Assembly: GCA_051251725.1 (NCBI GenBank)
Contig: JBPOFN010000003.1
Span: 165,000 to 228,999, forward strand
DNA: 64,000 nt
Source of the DNA: JALZUE01 sp051251725
GTDB taxonomy: Bacteria; Pseudomonadota; Gammaproteobacteria; Enterobacterales; Alteromonadaceae
Direction of reading: 5' to 3'
Both the position numbers and the translations under genes were made by a program. The notes beneath the pieces were generated by a model, which worked only from the letters and a program-made list of their open reading frames with translations, was not told the DNA's origin and ran no database searches. Position 1 is the stretch's first letter. Every line of letters starts with the position of its first letter. Of this stretch, positions 16,964 to 25,821 are shown piece by piece.

Positions 16964-17992
16964 TTAAGCTAGCCAATGTAATAAGCAATCTAAGCCTTGT
17001 TGATTGATGCTGCTGTCAGCCTGTTCAATAACAATAGGTTTAGCATGAAAGGCAACACCTAAATTGGCAGCGGCCATCATCACTAGGTCATTAGCGCCGT
17101 CACCCATAGCAACCGTTTGCTCGTAGTTGATGTTGAACTTTTCGGCTAACAAATTTAAGGTTTCTGCTTTTACGTTGGCATCAACGACATCACCTAAAAC
17201 CCGACCGGTTAATTTGCCATTAACAACTTCTAATGTATTAGCAAACGCCGCATCTAAATTAAGTAATTGTTTTAAATGATCAGCAAAATAGGTAAAGCCG
17301 CCTGAGGCAATAGCAATACGCCAATTATGTTTTTTCAGCTCGGTAATTAATGTTTCAAGCCCTGCCATTAATGGAATGTTGTGTTTTACAGATTCGAGTA
17401 TTGATTCTGGAGAATTTGAGAGGGTTGCTACTCTTTGGTGTAAACTTTCAGCAAAGTCTAAATTCCCTTGCATAGCTTGTTCGGTAACTGCTGCGACCTT
17501 TTCACCAACCCCAGATAACTTGGCGATTTCGTCAATACACTCTATCTCAATAGTGGTTGAGTCCATATCCATGACCAATAAACCAGGCTGAGCAAGCTTG
17601 GGCGCGGAAACAACTAATGCCGCTTCACAACCATGATTTAAGATAAATGTACTGAGCTGCGTACGTGCGTAAACAATATCTTCGCAGGTTATGCCAAAGC
17701 GATAGCTAATCTTTTCGTTTCTGTGATTAATTGCACTGAGCGTATGTATTGCAATTGCGCAGTCGTTTTGTAACTCGAGTAAATCAGTCAACATAAAGTC
17801 TGAAAAAACAACTAGCTCGATTGTAGATGGTTTACAATTAAGCGAACTAAACGCCAAGCCTTGCTGGTTTATCTCGAAGCTAATTGGAAAAGCCTCTGTT
17901 AAGTTTTGTGCAGGTAACCACTGGGCAAGTGTTAAGTTTTTGATATTTTCCAGAGTTTTGCACTCATATGTTGACGATTGATTTACGTACAT
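16964..17992 (-). CDS. serB: Phosphoserine phosphatase
   Basis: 342 residues. It hydrolyses phosphoserine to serine, the last step of serine synthesis, in the cytoplasm. The HAD core begins with VMDMDSTTIEIECIDEIA (nucleophile and acid Asp), then IASGGFTYFADHL, and MGDGANDLVMMAAANLG for magnesium binding. An N-terminal regulatory region of about 125 residues precedes it, as in enterobacterial SerB. ATG start at 17992 after a short gap from pckA on the same strand (pckA ends downstream at 18039), so the two may be co-transcribed although their functions differ. No oddities seen. Confidence 0.94.
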   Translation of the reverse strand: MYVNQSSTYECKTLENIKNLTLAQWLPAQNLTEAFPISFEINQQGLAFSSLNCKPSTIELVVFSDFMLTDLLELQNDCAIAIHTLSAINHRNEKISYRFGITCEDIVYARTQLSTFILNHGCEAALVVSAPKLAQPGLLVMDMDSTTIEIECIDEIAKLSGVGEKVAAVTEQAMQGNLDFAESLHQRVATLSNSPESILESVKHNIPLMAGLETLITELKKHNWRIAIASGGFTYFADHLKQLLNLDAAFANTLEVVNGKLTGRVLGDVVDANVKAETLNLLAEKFNINYEQTVAMGDGANDLVMMAAANLGVAFHAKPIVIEQADSSINQQGLDCLLHWLA

Positions 17993-18038
17993 GGTTTATC
18001 CTTTAAGAAGCATAATAGAGTTGAATTTTTAACCGGCG

Positions 18039-19649
18039 CTATAATATAGGGCCAGCTGAGATTAATGACTTGCCATTATCGGTATCTGTAAACTTATTAA
18101 AGTTGTTAATAAATTTATCTGCTAACGCAAGGGCTTTACTGTGCCATTGGCTTGCATCTGGATAAGCACTTCTAGGATCGAGTAAACCAGCTTCAATACT
18201 TGGAATTTCGTTCGGTATTGTTAGGTTAAATATTGGCAATATAGTTGTGCCAGCTTCGTCGATAGACCCATCTAAAATGGCATTGATAATTGAGCGAGTC
18301 GCTTTTATTGAAATCCGTTCACCTTTACCATTCCAGCCAGTGTTTACTAGGTAAGCTTCTGCACCAGCGGCTTGCATACGCTTGCGTAATACCTCGGCAT
18401 ATTGTGTCGGATGTAAGCTTAAAAATGCAGCGCCAAAACAGCTTGAAAACGTTGGTGTTGGCTCGGTGATCCCACGTTCAGTTCCGGCTAATTTTGCTGT
18501 AAAGCCAGACAAAAAGTAATATTCTGTTTGCGCGGGTGTTAATTTGGCAACAGGAGGTAATACACCAAAGGCATCTGCTGTTAAAAATATAACTTTTTGC
18601 GCGTGACCTGCTCGAGATATCGGCTTGACAATGTTTTGAATGTGATGAATAGGGTAAGAGACACGGGTATTTTCTGTACGTGAATTATCATCAAAATCAA
18701 TTTTTCCATCTTGATCAACAGTAACATTTTCTAACAAGGCATCACGGCGGATAGCGTCGTAAATTTCGGGTTCATTCGCTTTATCTAATTTAATGGTTTT
18801 TGCGTAACAACCACCTTCAAAGTTAAAAACACCTTGTGCATCCCAGCCATGTTCATCATCACCTATTAGTTGACGATTTGGATCTGTAGACAGGGTTGTT
18901 TTACCTGTGCCGGATAAGCCAAAGAATATAGCGACATCGCCTTTTTCTCCAACGTTGGCACTACAATGCATCGAGGCAATACCTTTAAGAGGGAGTAGGT
19001 AGTTCATCATTGAGAACATACCTTTCTTCATTTCACCGCCGTACCAAGTTCCACCAATTATTTGGATTTTTTCGGTTAAATTAAAAGCGACAAAATTTTC
19101 AGAGTTTAAGCCTTGTGCTTGCCAATTTGGATTGGTGGTTTTAGCACCATTGATCACAACAAAATCAGGTTCATATGTTGTTAGTTCTTCATCGCTCGGG
19201 CAAATGAACATATTTTTAACAAAGTGTGCTTGCCATGCCACTTCAGTTATAAAGCGAACTTTTAGACGTGTATCCTCATTAGCACCACAATAAGTATCAA
19301 CCACAAATAAACGCTTACCAGAAAGCTGAACGGTCACTAAATCTTTTAGCTTCAGCCAAACTTCTTGAGTGATTGCTTTGTTATCATTTTTGCCTTGATC
19401 TGACCACCAAACCGTGTCACGAGTGACATCATCACGAACAATATATTTATCTTTGGGAGAACGACCTGTAAAAATACCGGTATTAACATTTACTGCGCCG
19501 AGTTCAGTGACTACACCTTTATCAAAACCTTGAAGGGATACTTTGGTTTCTTCAGAAAAAAGCAACTCGTAAGATGGGTTATAAATAATTTCTGTTACGT
19601 TATTAATGCCATATTGTGATAAATCAATTGTTTCTTTTAACATCGCCAT
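18039..19649 (-). CDS. pckA: ATP-dependent phosphoenolpyruvate carboxykinase
   Basis: About 536 residues from ATG 19649; ATG 19643 and TTG 19667 are alternatives and none has a good ribosome site. It decarboxylates and phosphorylates oxaloacetate to PEP, the entry to gluconeogenesis. Motifs: GRSPKDKYIVRD, IIGGTWYGGEMKKGMFSMMN, P-loop GLSGTGKTTLSTDPNR, kinase-2 IGDDEHGWD and TRVSYPIHHI. The length equals the bacterial ATP-type enzyme (about 540). It lies upstream of serB and near gap and tpiA. A long gap with IS66 debris lies before its promoter side. Confidence 0.95.
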   Translation of the reverse strand: MAMLKETIDLSQYGINNVTEIIYNPSYELLFSEETKVSLQGFDKGVVTELGAVNVNTGIFTGRSPKDKYIVRDDVTRDTVWWSDQGKNDNKAITQEVWLKLKDLVTVQLSGKRLFVVDTYCGANEDTRLKVRFITEVAWQAHFVKNMFICPSDEELTTYEPDFVVINGAKTTNPNWQAQGLNSENFVAFNLTEKIQIIGGTWYGGEMKKGMFSMMNYLLPLKGIASMHCSANVGEKGDVAIFFGLSGTGKTTLSTDPNRQLIGDDEHGWDAQGVFNFEGGCYAKTIKLDKANEPEIYDAIRRDALLENVTVDQDGKIDFDDNSRTENTRVSYPIHHIQNIVKPISRAGHAQKVIFLTADAFGVLPPVAKLTPAQTEYYFLSGFTAKLAGTERGITEPTPTFSSCFGAAFLSLHPTQYAEVLRKRMQAAGAEAYLVNTGWNGKGERISIKATRSIINAILDGSIDEAGTTILPIFNLTIPNEIPSIEAGLLDPRSAYPDASQWHSKALALADKFINNFNKFTDTDNGKSLISAGPIL

Positions 19650-19849
19650 ACCAATTTTATTCAACAAGGTGTTTACCTGTATACTAATGTATCTTTATAT
19701 ATAAGTAAATGCATATTGTCAGGTTTGCACGAATGTTTTTTATACTTCTAATAACATGTGGTACAGGCTGGTATCTTATACAAAGCAGGCTAAAGGTTGC
19801 TAGATAAGGTTAAAAGGGGCTTTTAATTTTTTACTCAAATTAATATCTC

Positions 19850-20100
19850 TGTCATGTGTCTTGTTGCATGCAATATAACCTGTGTGGGTTGGCGGTGAGG
19901 TTGTTAAGATGAAGTTGGCATTTTGGTGCTCACTGACCATTGTTGTATGTTGAGTCACGACATGGGCTTGCATAAAGCCGGTTTATGATTGATTTTTAAC
20001 AATGGTTGCTTTACGAGCATAGAAATATTTAGGGTTTAGCTGGTGTTGTTGATAAAACTTAGGCACCGATAAGCCGCTGGCTATTTGTTTATCAACGAGG
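19850..20100 (-). pseudogene. Relic of an IS66-family tnpA gene
   Basis: On the minus strand one frame reads VDKQIASGLSVPKFYQQHQL then NPKYFYARKATIVKNQS, a stop, and then FMQAHVVTQHTTMVSEHQNA. SGLSV..F.QQH.LNPKYFYARK is the recognisable core of the small IS66 TnpA/OrfA protein. No start, an internal stop and no TnpB or TnpC nearby show that it is a remnant. Confidence 0.55.
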
Positions 20101-20240
20101 ACTTTCAATCATCAAATGTTCTGCGCAGCATGGGTTGCTCCAATAAAATAAATTAGAGCAACTTTAAATTGAAAGATTAATTCAGGAAACGTACTGTTGG
20201 CCGGACGTGTACAAAAAATCGACCTCAAAACAGTCAGCAA

Positions 20241-20325
20241 TGTTAAGGTTTTTTAGACATCAGCCTTCCAAAGATTGGCTGCTGGTGGATTTTGTGTACT
20301 GGCTGATATCTAAAAAACCTTAACA
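20241..20325. repeat. 25-base inverted repeat with 35-base loop
   Basis: The left arm at 20241-20265 (starts TGTTAAGGTTTTTTAGACAT) and right arm at 20301-20325 are complementary at 24 of 25 positions. The loop has its own CAGCC/GGCTG pairing. It lies between the IS66 relic and the 3' end of the MAPEG gene, and could be a mobile palindrome or a terminator for that gene. Confidence 0.7.
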
Positions 20326-20364
20326 AAGAGGACGTTAGCTTTATACTTCTCACTTTCTACGTGG

Positions 20365-20904
20365 TTAACTTACAATATCCCAAACTTGATAAGCGATTAA
20401 AATTATAAATAACAAAACTGTAGGGTAAAAAGTTAAAGCAAAACCAAAAGCCCTTGATGCGGCACCATGCTTGTAACCTCTGAAAAATAAAATCCTACCT
20501 ATTGCAAAAAGAACAGAGCATAACGGTATTGCTGATAATAAAGGAGCTGGCACTAAAAAACACCATGCTGTGTATACAGCAACAGCTATAACAAATTGCT
20601 CTAACGTATTTTGAAGCAAGCTTTGGAGAACTAAGGCTTCATCAGAGCTATTACTTAATGCACTCCCATCAATATCATCAGGACTAAAAAATCTATACTT
20701 GGCTAACCGTCCTATTGATGCGATCAAAAATAATGTAGGAAAGATTATAGATATACCGAGAATCTTTATTTTGTCCTGAATATCTATGGCTATCTCATAC
20801 GAAAATGGATCTAAGACAGCACTAAGGGTAATTGTAATAATGGATGTTAACATGGCTGCAATCATGCCCTTGAATACACCTAATTGTTTTTTGGAAAGTG
20901 TCAC
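20365..20904 (-). CDS. MAPEG-family membrane protein
   Basis: 179 residues with hydrophobic segments at about 15-33, 48-66, 100-118, 120-138 and 155-176. The family signature is visible: LQNTLEQFVIAVAVY followed by FFRGYKHGAASRAFGFALTF, as in membrane-associated proteins of eicosanoid and glutathione metabolism. Bacterial members conjugate or reduce with glutathione, or have no known role. It lies 37 bases downstream of an alpha/beta hydrolase gene on the same strand, so the two may form an operon. No functional link to that hydrolase is evident. Confidence 0.72.
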   Translation of the reverse strand: MTLSKKQLGVFKGMIAAMLTSIITITLSAVLDPFSYEIAIDIQDKIKILGISIIFPTLFLIASIGRLAKYRFFSPDDIDGSALSNSSDEALVLQSLLQNTLEQFVIAVAVYTAWCFLVPAPLLSAIPLCSVLFAIGRILFFRGYKHGAASRAFGFALTFYPTVLLFIILIAYQVWDIVS

Positions 20905-20941
20905 TATATATATCCTTGTAAACTACCGTTTTGCTAAGTGG

Positions 20942-22285
20942 TTATTGGTGGCGGCCTATAATGCGCGAGGTATGAGCGCAGTTAACGCAACTTTTATCTG
21001 ATTTTTTAATGAATAATACCTGCAAACCAAAATAATCATCTGGGTATGTTGGCCAGCGTACCGGTTTATTGTTATTCGTTATTTTACGCATGCTATGGTT
21101 ATAACCGTCATAAATTTTCAACGTGATGTTATGCCCATCATGCTTTAATTCCTGCAAAAGTATTTGAGTTTCAACAGCATCAATGCTCTCATCATCAGTT
21201 GCTAATATGGCAAGTAATGGTACCCGAAGTGAAGTCAAAACAGACATAGGTTCATAATCCATAATCTTTGAATAACTTTTACTAAAAACATCATCGGGTT
21301 TATAACTAAAGTTATTAAAATCAGCATGTGAAAACCATGATTTTATTTTTGCCGCATCTAAATATTTATCAAACGTTGACCAATCACCCGAACGTATCCC
21401 TTGATGCCATCGCTGAACGAATTTTCTAGCTTCCTCTTCTGACTTAGTAGATACGTTGGCCGTTCTTAATTGTCGAACGACATCCCATTCTGCTTCACGT
21501 GCAGGAGATACTGCGGGTCCTGCGCTCGTGATAACGAATGCTGCATGTTTCCACTTTAAACTCGCTAAAGGTGCAACCCACCCGCCTTGACTGTGTCCAA
21601 AAAAACCAACAATTGATATTTCAGGTTGTTGCCGTAGGTATTCTGCTATCGCTATTGCATCATCCGCGAGGGCTTCAAACGTAACATTACTAAGATCGCC
21701 CTCTGACTCTCCAACCCCTCGCTTGTCATAAATAATTGAAGCAATACCATGCTTTGCAAGTTCATAGGCAGAAAATCGATTGGCATCACGAGGCTGAGCA
21801 CCAGAGCCATGTAAAAATACAACACTAGGGCACTGGCTCTCACATTTTGGCATTATTAAAGAGGCCCCAAGCTTTCCTGCAGGCCCATCAATAGATAAAC
21901 GTTTTTCTTGCATAATTGGCTTTTGCATAACTTTTGACAATCTTACGCTCGCTACATCCGAAAAATTACTTTCTTGCCAAGTACCGGTAATTAGTTGTCC
22001 GTCAACGAATAAACGCATCTTCTGTAACCCTGAATCAGAGGCAAAAATAACATTTAATACATCCTCTGTTTTGTCTACCGATTGTGCTGGCCAGCCAGAA
22101 ACACCAATATCAAGCAGTGACATTGATGCTGAAAAGTTTTCGTTGGTTGAACTTATTGTTAATGATAATTGTGTTTCTTCTGAGTCAGTTTTAGCAATAC
22201 CTGACCATTGGCCATTAAAATTATTAGCCTGAGCGTAACTAGTGAAAATAACCAGTAACATAAGTCGGCATAGAATAGTTTTCAT
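20942..22285 (-). CDS. Secreted alpha/beta hydrolase
   Basis: 447 residues with an N-terminal signal peptide (LMLLVIFTSYAQA, cleavage near residue 20). After a beta-rich N-terminal domain of about 120 residues, the hydrolase core has SVVFLHGSG (oxyanion region), YDKRGVGESEGD, nucleophile elbow FFGHSQGGW, an acid in ILATDDESIDAVE and the His in DGYNHSMRKI. It belongs to the BAAT/CocE-like S9-related esterase group, and probably acts in the periplasm on an ester or peptide. The tail SDKSCVNCAHTSRIIGRHQ is unlike the family and may be read-through into new sequence. Substrate unknown. Confidence 0.82.
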   Translation of the reverse strand: MKTILCRLMLLVIFTSYAQANNFNGQWSGIAKTDSEETQLSLTISSTNENFSASMSLLDIGVSGWPAQSVDKTEDVLNVIFASDSGLQKMRLFVDGQLITGTWQESNFSDVASVRLSKVMQKPIMQEKRLSIDGPAGKLGASLIMPKCESQCPSVVFLHGSGAQPRDANRFSAYELAKHGIASIIYDKRGVGESEGDLSNVTFEALADDAIAIAEYLRQQPEISIVGFFGHSQGGWVAPLASLKWKHAAFVITSAGPAVSPAREAEWDVVRQLRTANVSTKSEEEARKFVQRWHQGIRSGDWSTFDKYLDAAKIKSWFSHADFNNFSYKPDDVFSKSYSKIMDYEPMSVLTSLRVPLLAILATDDESIDAVETQILLQELKHDGHNITLKIYDGYNHSMRKITNNNKPVRWPTYPDDYFGLQVLFIKKSDKSCVNCAHTSRIIGRHQ

Positions 22286-22389
22286 TTTAATCTCTATTTT
22301 TTAATATGGCTGCTTGGTAATTATTAACATGCTTTATAGATTGCTAATATTTAGATGAGCAAGCAGATTTTTACTTGGATACTTTAAAT

Positions 22390-22827
22390 TTAAGTTCTTG
22401 AATACTTTAACCGTACAAGGAGCTGGTCTGTAGGCTCATGTATTTTTTCTTCAATAGGCTTAAAACCATATTTAGAGTAAAAATTGCGACCTATTGTATT
22501 TTCTTTAAATACTTCTACCTCTAGAACTTGGTGGAGTTCACTCGCTTTGTCCATCAACATTTTCCCAATCCCTAAACCATGTAAATTTGGTTGCAGAAAT
22601 ATCGCCCCAACTTCATTGCCCATTAAAGCAATAAAACCTGTAACTTCATCATTAACTTCCGCTACCCAAGTATCCGTATTTGGCAGGTATATTTCCCTCG
22701 TATTCTTTCTCTCTTGTGCTATAAATTCATCCGTCATAAAGCTATGTGCTAACCGTGTTGCTTCTTCCCATGATTTGAGTACTGCATTGATGTCAGAAGC
22801 GTTATATTGTCTAATTAATACTTTCAT
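22390..22827 (-). CDS. GNAT-family N-acetyltransferase
   Basis: 145 residues, one GNAT domain. Beta4/motif A is EVGAIFLQPNLHGLGIGKML, holding the acetyl-CoA pyrophosphate loop (HGLGIG), and motif B is ENTIGRNFYSKYGFKPIEE. The general shape, with SFMTDEF near residue 30 and WVAEVND before motif A, resembles the YjaB type. Acceptor unknown. Transcribed on its own, downstream of the divergent AraC gene; the 207-base gap to that gene probably holds both promoters. Confidence 0.85.
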   Translation of the reverse strand: MKVLIRQYNASDINAVLKSWEEATRLAHSFMTDEFIAQERKNTREIYLPNTDTWVAEVNDEVTGFIALMGNEVGAIFLQPNLHGLGIGKMLMDKASELHQVLEVEVFKENTIGRNFYSKYGFKPIEEKIHEPTDQLLVRLKYSRT

Positions 22828-23034
22828 TTTTACTACCTATTTATTAAATTCATTTGAATTATTATATTGTTTCGTAATTCTTGTTTATTGAAGAAAAACG
22901 ACAGTATTAATTACGTTTATATTAAGGAAATTATTAACACTCACAGCTAATAAATCAGAATTTAACCTAACGATAAAGCTATACTTACAAGTTAGGCAGC
23001 ATAAAATAAGCATGTAAAAGACTGGGAGCAAGGA

Positions 23035-23868
23035 ATGATACGTTGGCTAATATCACCGAAATCGGAAGACATCTCAAAATACATTGAGTGTTATTGGTAT
23101 ATTGAAACAGCGTCAGATAATAGCAACAAACGACCAAAACTAAACCCCGATCTATCTGCTCATTTAATATTGTCTGCCCCAGAACAACGTTATCACTATC
23201 AATTAGAAAATATTGAATTTATGGGCAATGGTTCTCATTGGCTTTATCCCCATTGCAAAACATTTGAATTGGACCATACAAAATTTACTTCATGCTTAGG
23301 TATTAAGTTCAAAATAGGCGCTCTATATTCATTAATGCCTGATAGTTTAATGCACAAATTGATTGATACTGTTACAGAATTTAACATTAACACCCTAAAC
23401 TTTTGTTCAATCAATGAAAATGAATTACTTAGCCTTGCCAAAAATGAACCAGAACTCTGTATTCAAAAGTTAGATCAATTATTTGCCCCCATTTTACTTA
23501 ATAGCCACGAAGACAATCACTCAAAAATAACAAGGCTAGTCCTCCCTATACTAACCAAAAAACCTATTAACGAGCTTGAAGAACTTGTGTCTTGCTCTCA
23601 AAGGACTTTAGAACGTAGTTTCTTAAAGGTGACTGGAGCAACCCTAAAGCAATGCCAATCAATTAATAAACTTGAAGCAATCTTAGAGTATCTTTATCAA
23701 CGTAAGAAAGTTGATATTGATTGGGTTGATATTGCATACCAATTTGATTTTAGTGACCAACCCCACTTTATTCGTTATTTAAAAAAACAGATTAACCTCA
23801 CACCTAAAAAATATGCTGAACAACGAGGTTTCACTATCGATGTTTATGGTGGTGTTACTCCAAAATAA
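23035..23868 (+). CDS. AraC-family transcriptional regulator
   Basis: 277 residues. The N-terminal half (IRWLISPKSEDISKYIECYW) is the cupin-like sensor domain common in small AraC regulators. The C-terminal half has the two helix-turn-helices: ISC-like ELVSCSQRTLERSFLKVTGA and VDIAYQFDFSDQPHFIRYLK, then the closing LTPKKYAEQRGF. AGCAAGGA ahead of the ATG supports the start. It is divergent from the GNAT gene, a likely target. The 3' side abuts an IS4 relic only 17 bases after the stop, so a 3' neighbour may have been lost. Confidence 0.85.
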   Translation: MIRWLISPKSEDISKYIECYWYIETASDNSNKRPKLNPDLSAHLILSAPEQRYHYQLENIEFMGNGSHWLYPHCKTFELDHTKFTSCLGIKFKIGALYSLMPDSLMHKLIDTVTEFNINTLNFCSINENELLSLAKNEPELCIQKLDQLFAPILLNSHEDNHSKITRLVLPILTKKPINELEELVSCSQRTLERSFLKVTGATLKQCQSINKLEAILEYLYQRKKVDIDWVDIAYQFDFSDQPHFIRYLKKQINLTPKKYAEQRGFTIDVYGGVTPK

Positions 23869-23885
23869 TATCAAGGGGTCCTTCA

Positions 23886-24628
23886 GGGCAGAGTCTGATA
23901 AATTTCTACAAAATATAGATAAAAAACAATACGATAATTGAAAGTAAACACCATGAATGTAAAACAAACTTTATCAAAATATCTAGACCAAATCATCCCT
24001 ACTATGCACAAAACTCGTCAACAAAGTTTATTTGCCGCCATTGAAAGTATCGTCAATGGTGGCACATTTTCTGTGACGGTATTGGTAGAAATATTGATAA
24101 TTCACCTTTGAAAAACATCGTATAAAACGTGTTGTTCGCTTATGCAGTATTGTGTATTTACAGCAAGAAATTCCACTTGTTTACAGTCAAATGTGTACCA
24201 CTATTGTTAGCCCAAAAAGACAGCCTATTATCCATGTAGATTGGTCAGATATACACCACACGAATGCAAATTGAAGAGAGTTTTCGAGACTTAAAAATAG
24301 GGCTGAAAATGAGTGATTGTGGCGCTAGGAATTCTCAGCGATTGCAAGTATTACTTCTCATCGCGCTAGTTGCGCAATATTTATTATCTTTACTTGGTTT
24401 AGTGGTAAAATCGTCAGGAAAACAACGACGATATCAGGCCAATTCAGTTAAAAAGCGTAATGTGTTATCTAAATCAATTTATTGGATTACGTGCCTATAA
24501 AGATATGCGATTTAAATTACTAAAAAGACATTGGCAAGCAGCTATTGATACATTAAACATATTCATTGCTGAGCTTCAGGCTAATTTTTAAGTGCTTGAA
24601 TTCGTGGTAATCCCTCAGAATCTGACCC
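23886..24628 (+). mobile_element. Degenerate IS4-family insertion sequence
   Basis: The frame from ATG 23953 reads MNVKQTLSKYLDQIIPTMHK, then after a frameshift KRVVRLCSIVYLQQEIPLVY and PIIHVDWSD (first catalytic Asp). A large deletion removes the middle, then MQIEESFRDLKIGLKMSDCG brings the catalytic Glu region, and after another shift the C terminus ends with a stop at 24589. Candidate imperfect terminal repeats are GGGCAGAGTCTGATAAAT at 23886 and the complement of the sequence ending at 24628. The element cannot move by itself. Confidence 0.7.
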
Positions 24629-24640
24629 CATTGGTATTTT

Positions 24641-24694
24641 TGGCTAGCTGAAGAACTCTCTGATGATCACTGGCTTAATGTTAACAATGATACG
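24641..24694 (+). repeat. Dispersed coding-like repeat, copy 1
   Basis: About 54 bases starting TGGCTAGCTGAAGAACTCTC, found again at 48773 and 49851. In frame it reads WLAEELSDDHWLNVNNDT and stays open to a stop near 24759. It starts 12 bases after the IS4 relic. Confidence 0.8.
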
Positions 24695-24829
24695 GTAGCG
24701 GACATTAGGCTTGGTTTATCTAAGGATAGTGCCAACTATTGCAGACTTTATCATTGATTTAGTCTGGGCAGCTGAGAAGACTTTTAGTGAGATTTTTTCT
24801 GATGGGCAACTAAACCACCCAAGCTTCAC

Positions 24830-24885
24830 AAATACTTAGAATATAAATCACATCTAAAGGACTTTGATTAATATTCTAAGTATTT
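24830..24885. terminator. Perfect 15-base inverted repeat at the 3' end of the YceK-like gene
   Basis: AAATACTTAGAATAT at 24830-24844 pairs with ATATTCTAAGTATTT at 24871-24885, with a 26-base loop. It overlaps the stop codon of the lipoprotein gene and probably ends its transcript, although the stem is A+T-rich and lacks a U tract. Confidence 0.5.
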
Positions 24886-25210
24886 AGTTAACATCTAGCG
24901 AGCCTTTATCTATTTGAGAATAAATTGTATAAGGTAATATGACCGTATCTGAAACGATAGAAAAAGCTGAATCAATAGCCCAATAGTGAAAAGAATGCTT
25001 AGCCGTGTCTGTACTTGTACTTTTATTAGGCTCCCCATATAAAATGCAAATATTATAATAGGTTCCGCTGTATATCCTAGGAATGCTTTTACAATTACTT
25101 TTATACTTTCCATGTGATATATCTACATGGTTGTGTGTTGGCTCAACTGTTTTTATTGTCGCACATGAGCATATAAATAGTACTAAGGTAATACCGATAA
25201 TCGTTTTCAT
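24884..25210 (-). CDS. YceK/YidQ-like (DUF1375) lipoprotein
   Basis: 108 residues. The signal ends in the lipobox LFICSC at about 12-17, so the mature protein is lipid-anchored. The body PRIYSGTYYNICILYGEP and then WAIDSAFSIVSDTVILPYTI YSQ-type ending match the small YceK/YidQ family, whose members begin the mature part with RxYsGt and end with a DxPfS-like D.P.S/D.l.LP.t motif. Function in the family is unknown. Transcribed alone; it overlaps the hairpin described at its 3' end. Confidence 0.8.
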   Translation of the reverse strand: MKTIIGITLVLFICSCATIKTVEPTHNHVDISHGKYKSNCKSIPRIYSGTYYNICILYGEPNKSTSTDTAKHSFHYWAIDSAFSIVSDTVILPYTIYSQIDKGSLDVN

Positions 25211-25306
25211 ATTTATCCTTAAAAAATAATTTATTATGTTTGAATATGCTGAGTGGGCTAAAATTGGCTATTCGTATAGCAAACTCCTCTTATTTGAGCG
25301 GCCTTA

Positions 25307-25801
25307 TTAATTAAAATTATAACGGATGCCTATCCCCGCCATTTCTAAACTTTGTCCTAGCCAGCTGTATTCCAACTCAATATTGAACTGACCATATCGG
25401 TAGCCTACACCTATACCTCTTGCAATACCTGTATGCACATCGTCTAATTTCAAATATCCATCGTTATCATAAAATTGATATCTTTCATTGGTGATACCCA
25501 ACTTCATTTTAGAATATAAATCACCTTGGCTTCGGTAAACGCCATACAGGTGGAACATCTTTATTTTTTGGTCACCTCCGTAAAAACGATTATCTGTAAT
25601 ACTCGTATTATAACTGCTTTCAATCGACCATTTTTCAAATGTATATCCAGCTAAAAGACTTTTTACATTAACAGCATCAAACTCAACTTGATCAAGTGTC
25701 ATATGGCTTATATCTGTACCTATGTAAAATTGTTCCGCATGATTAATCGTTGAAAAAATTAGTGCTAATCCATAAACACACGTATAGGTTATTTTCTGCA
25801 T
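25307..25801 (-). CDS. Small outer-membrane beta-barrel protein
   Basis: About 164 residues from ATG 25801, chosen because AGGGG stands 10 bases before it; longer frames overlap the upstream gene. Signal peptide MQKITYTCVYGLALIFSTIN then HA/EQ cleavage. The mature part alternates hydrophobic and polar residues (FYIGTDISHMTLDQVEF, YTFEKWSIESSYNTSI) and ends in GIGIRYNFN with terminal aromatic-x-Asn, as in eight-strand barrels of the OmpA/OmpW type. It directly follows the lipoprotein gene at 25822, so the two probably form an operon. Confidence 0.72.
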   Translation of the reverse strand: MQKITYTCVYGLALIFSTINHAEQFYIGTDISHMTLDQVEFDAVNVKSLLAGYTFEKWSIESSYNTSITDNRFYGGDQKIKMFHLYGVYRSQGDLYSKMKLGITNERYQFYDNDGYLKLDDVHTGIARGIGVGYRYGQFNIELEYSWLGQSLEMAGIGIRYNFN

Positions 25802-25821
25802 GAATAGCATACCCCTAACCA

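Noticed and set aside
20241..20340. 25-base inverted repeat considered as an attC site of the MAPEG gene
   Set aside because: Although CGTTAGC lies beside it, no R''/R' pair in proper arrangement was found; arms are too perfect for attC.
20340..23870. MAPEG, hydrolase, GNAT and AraC genes as an integron cassette array
   Set aside because: Gene types fit, but no attC-like sequence lies between them.
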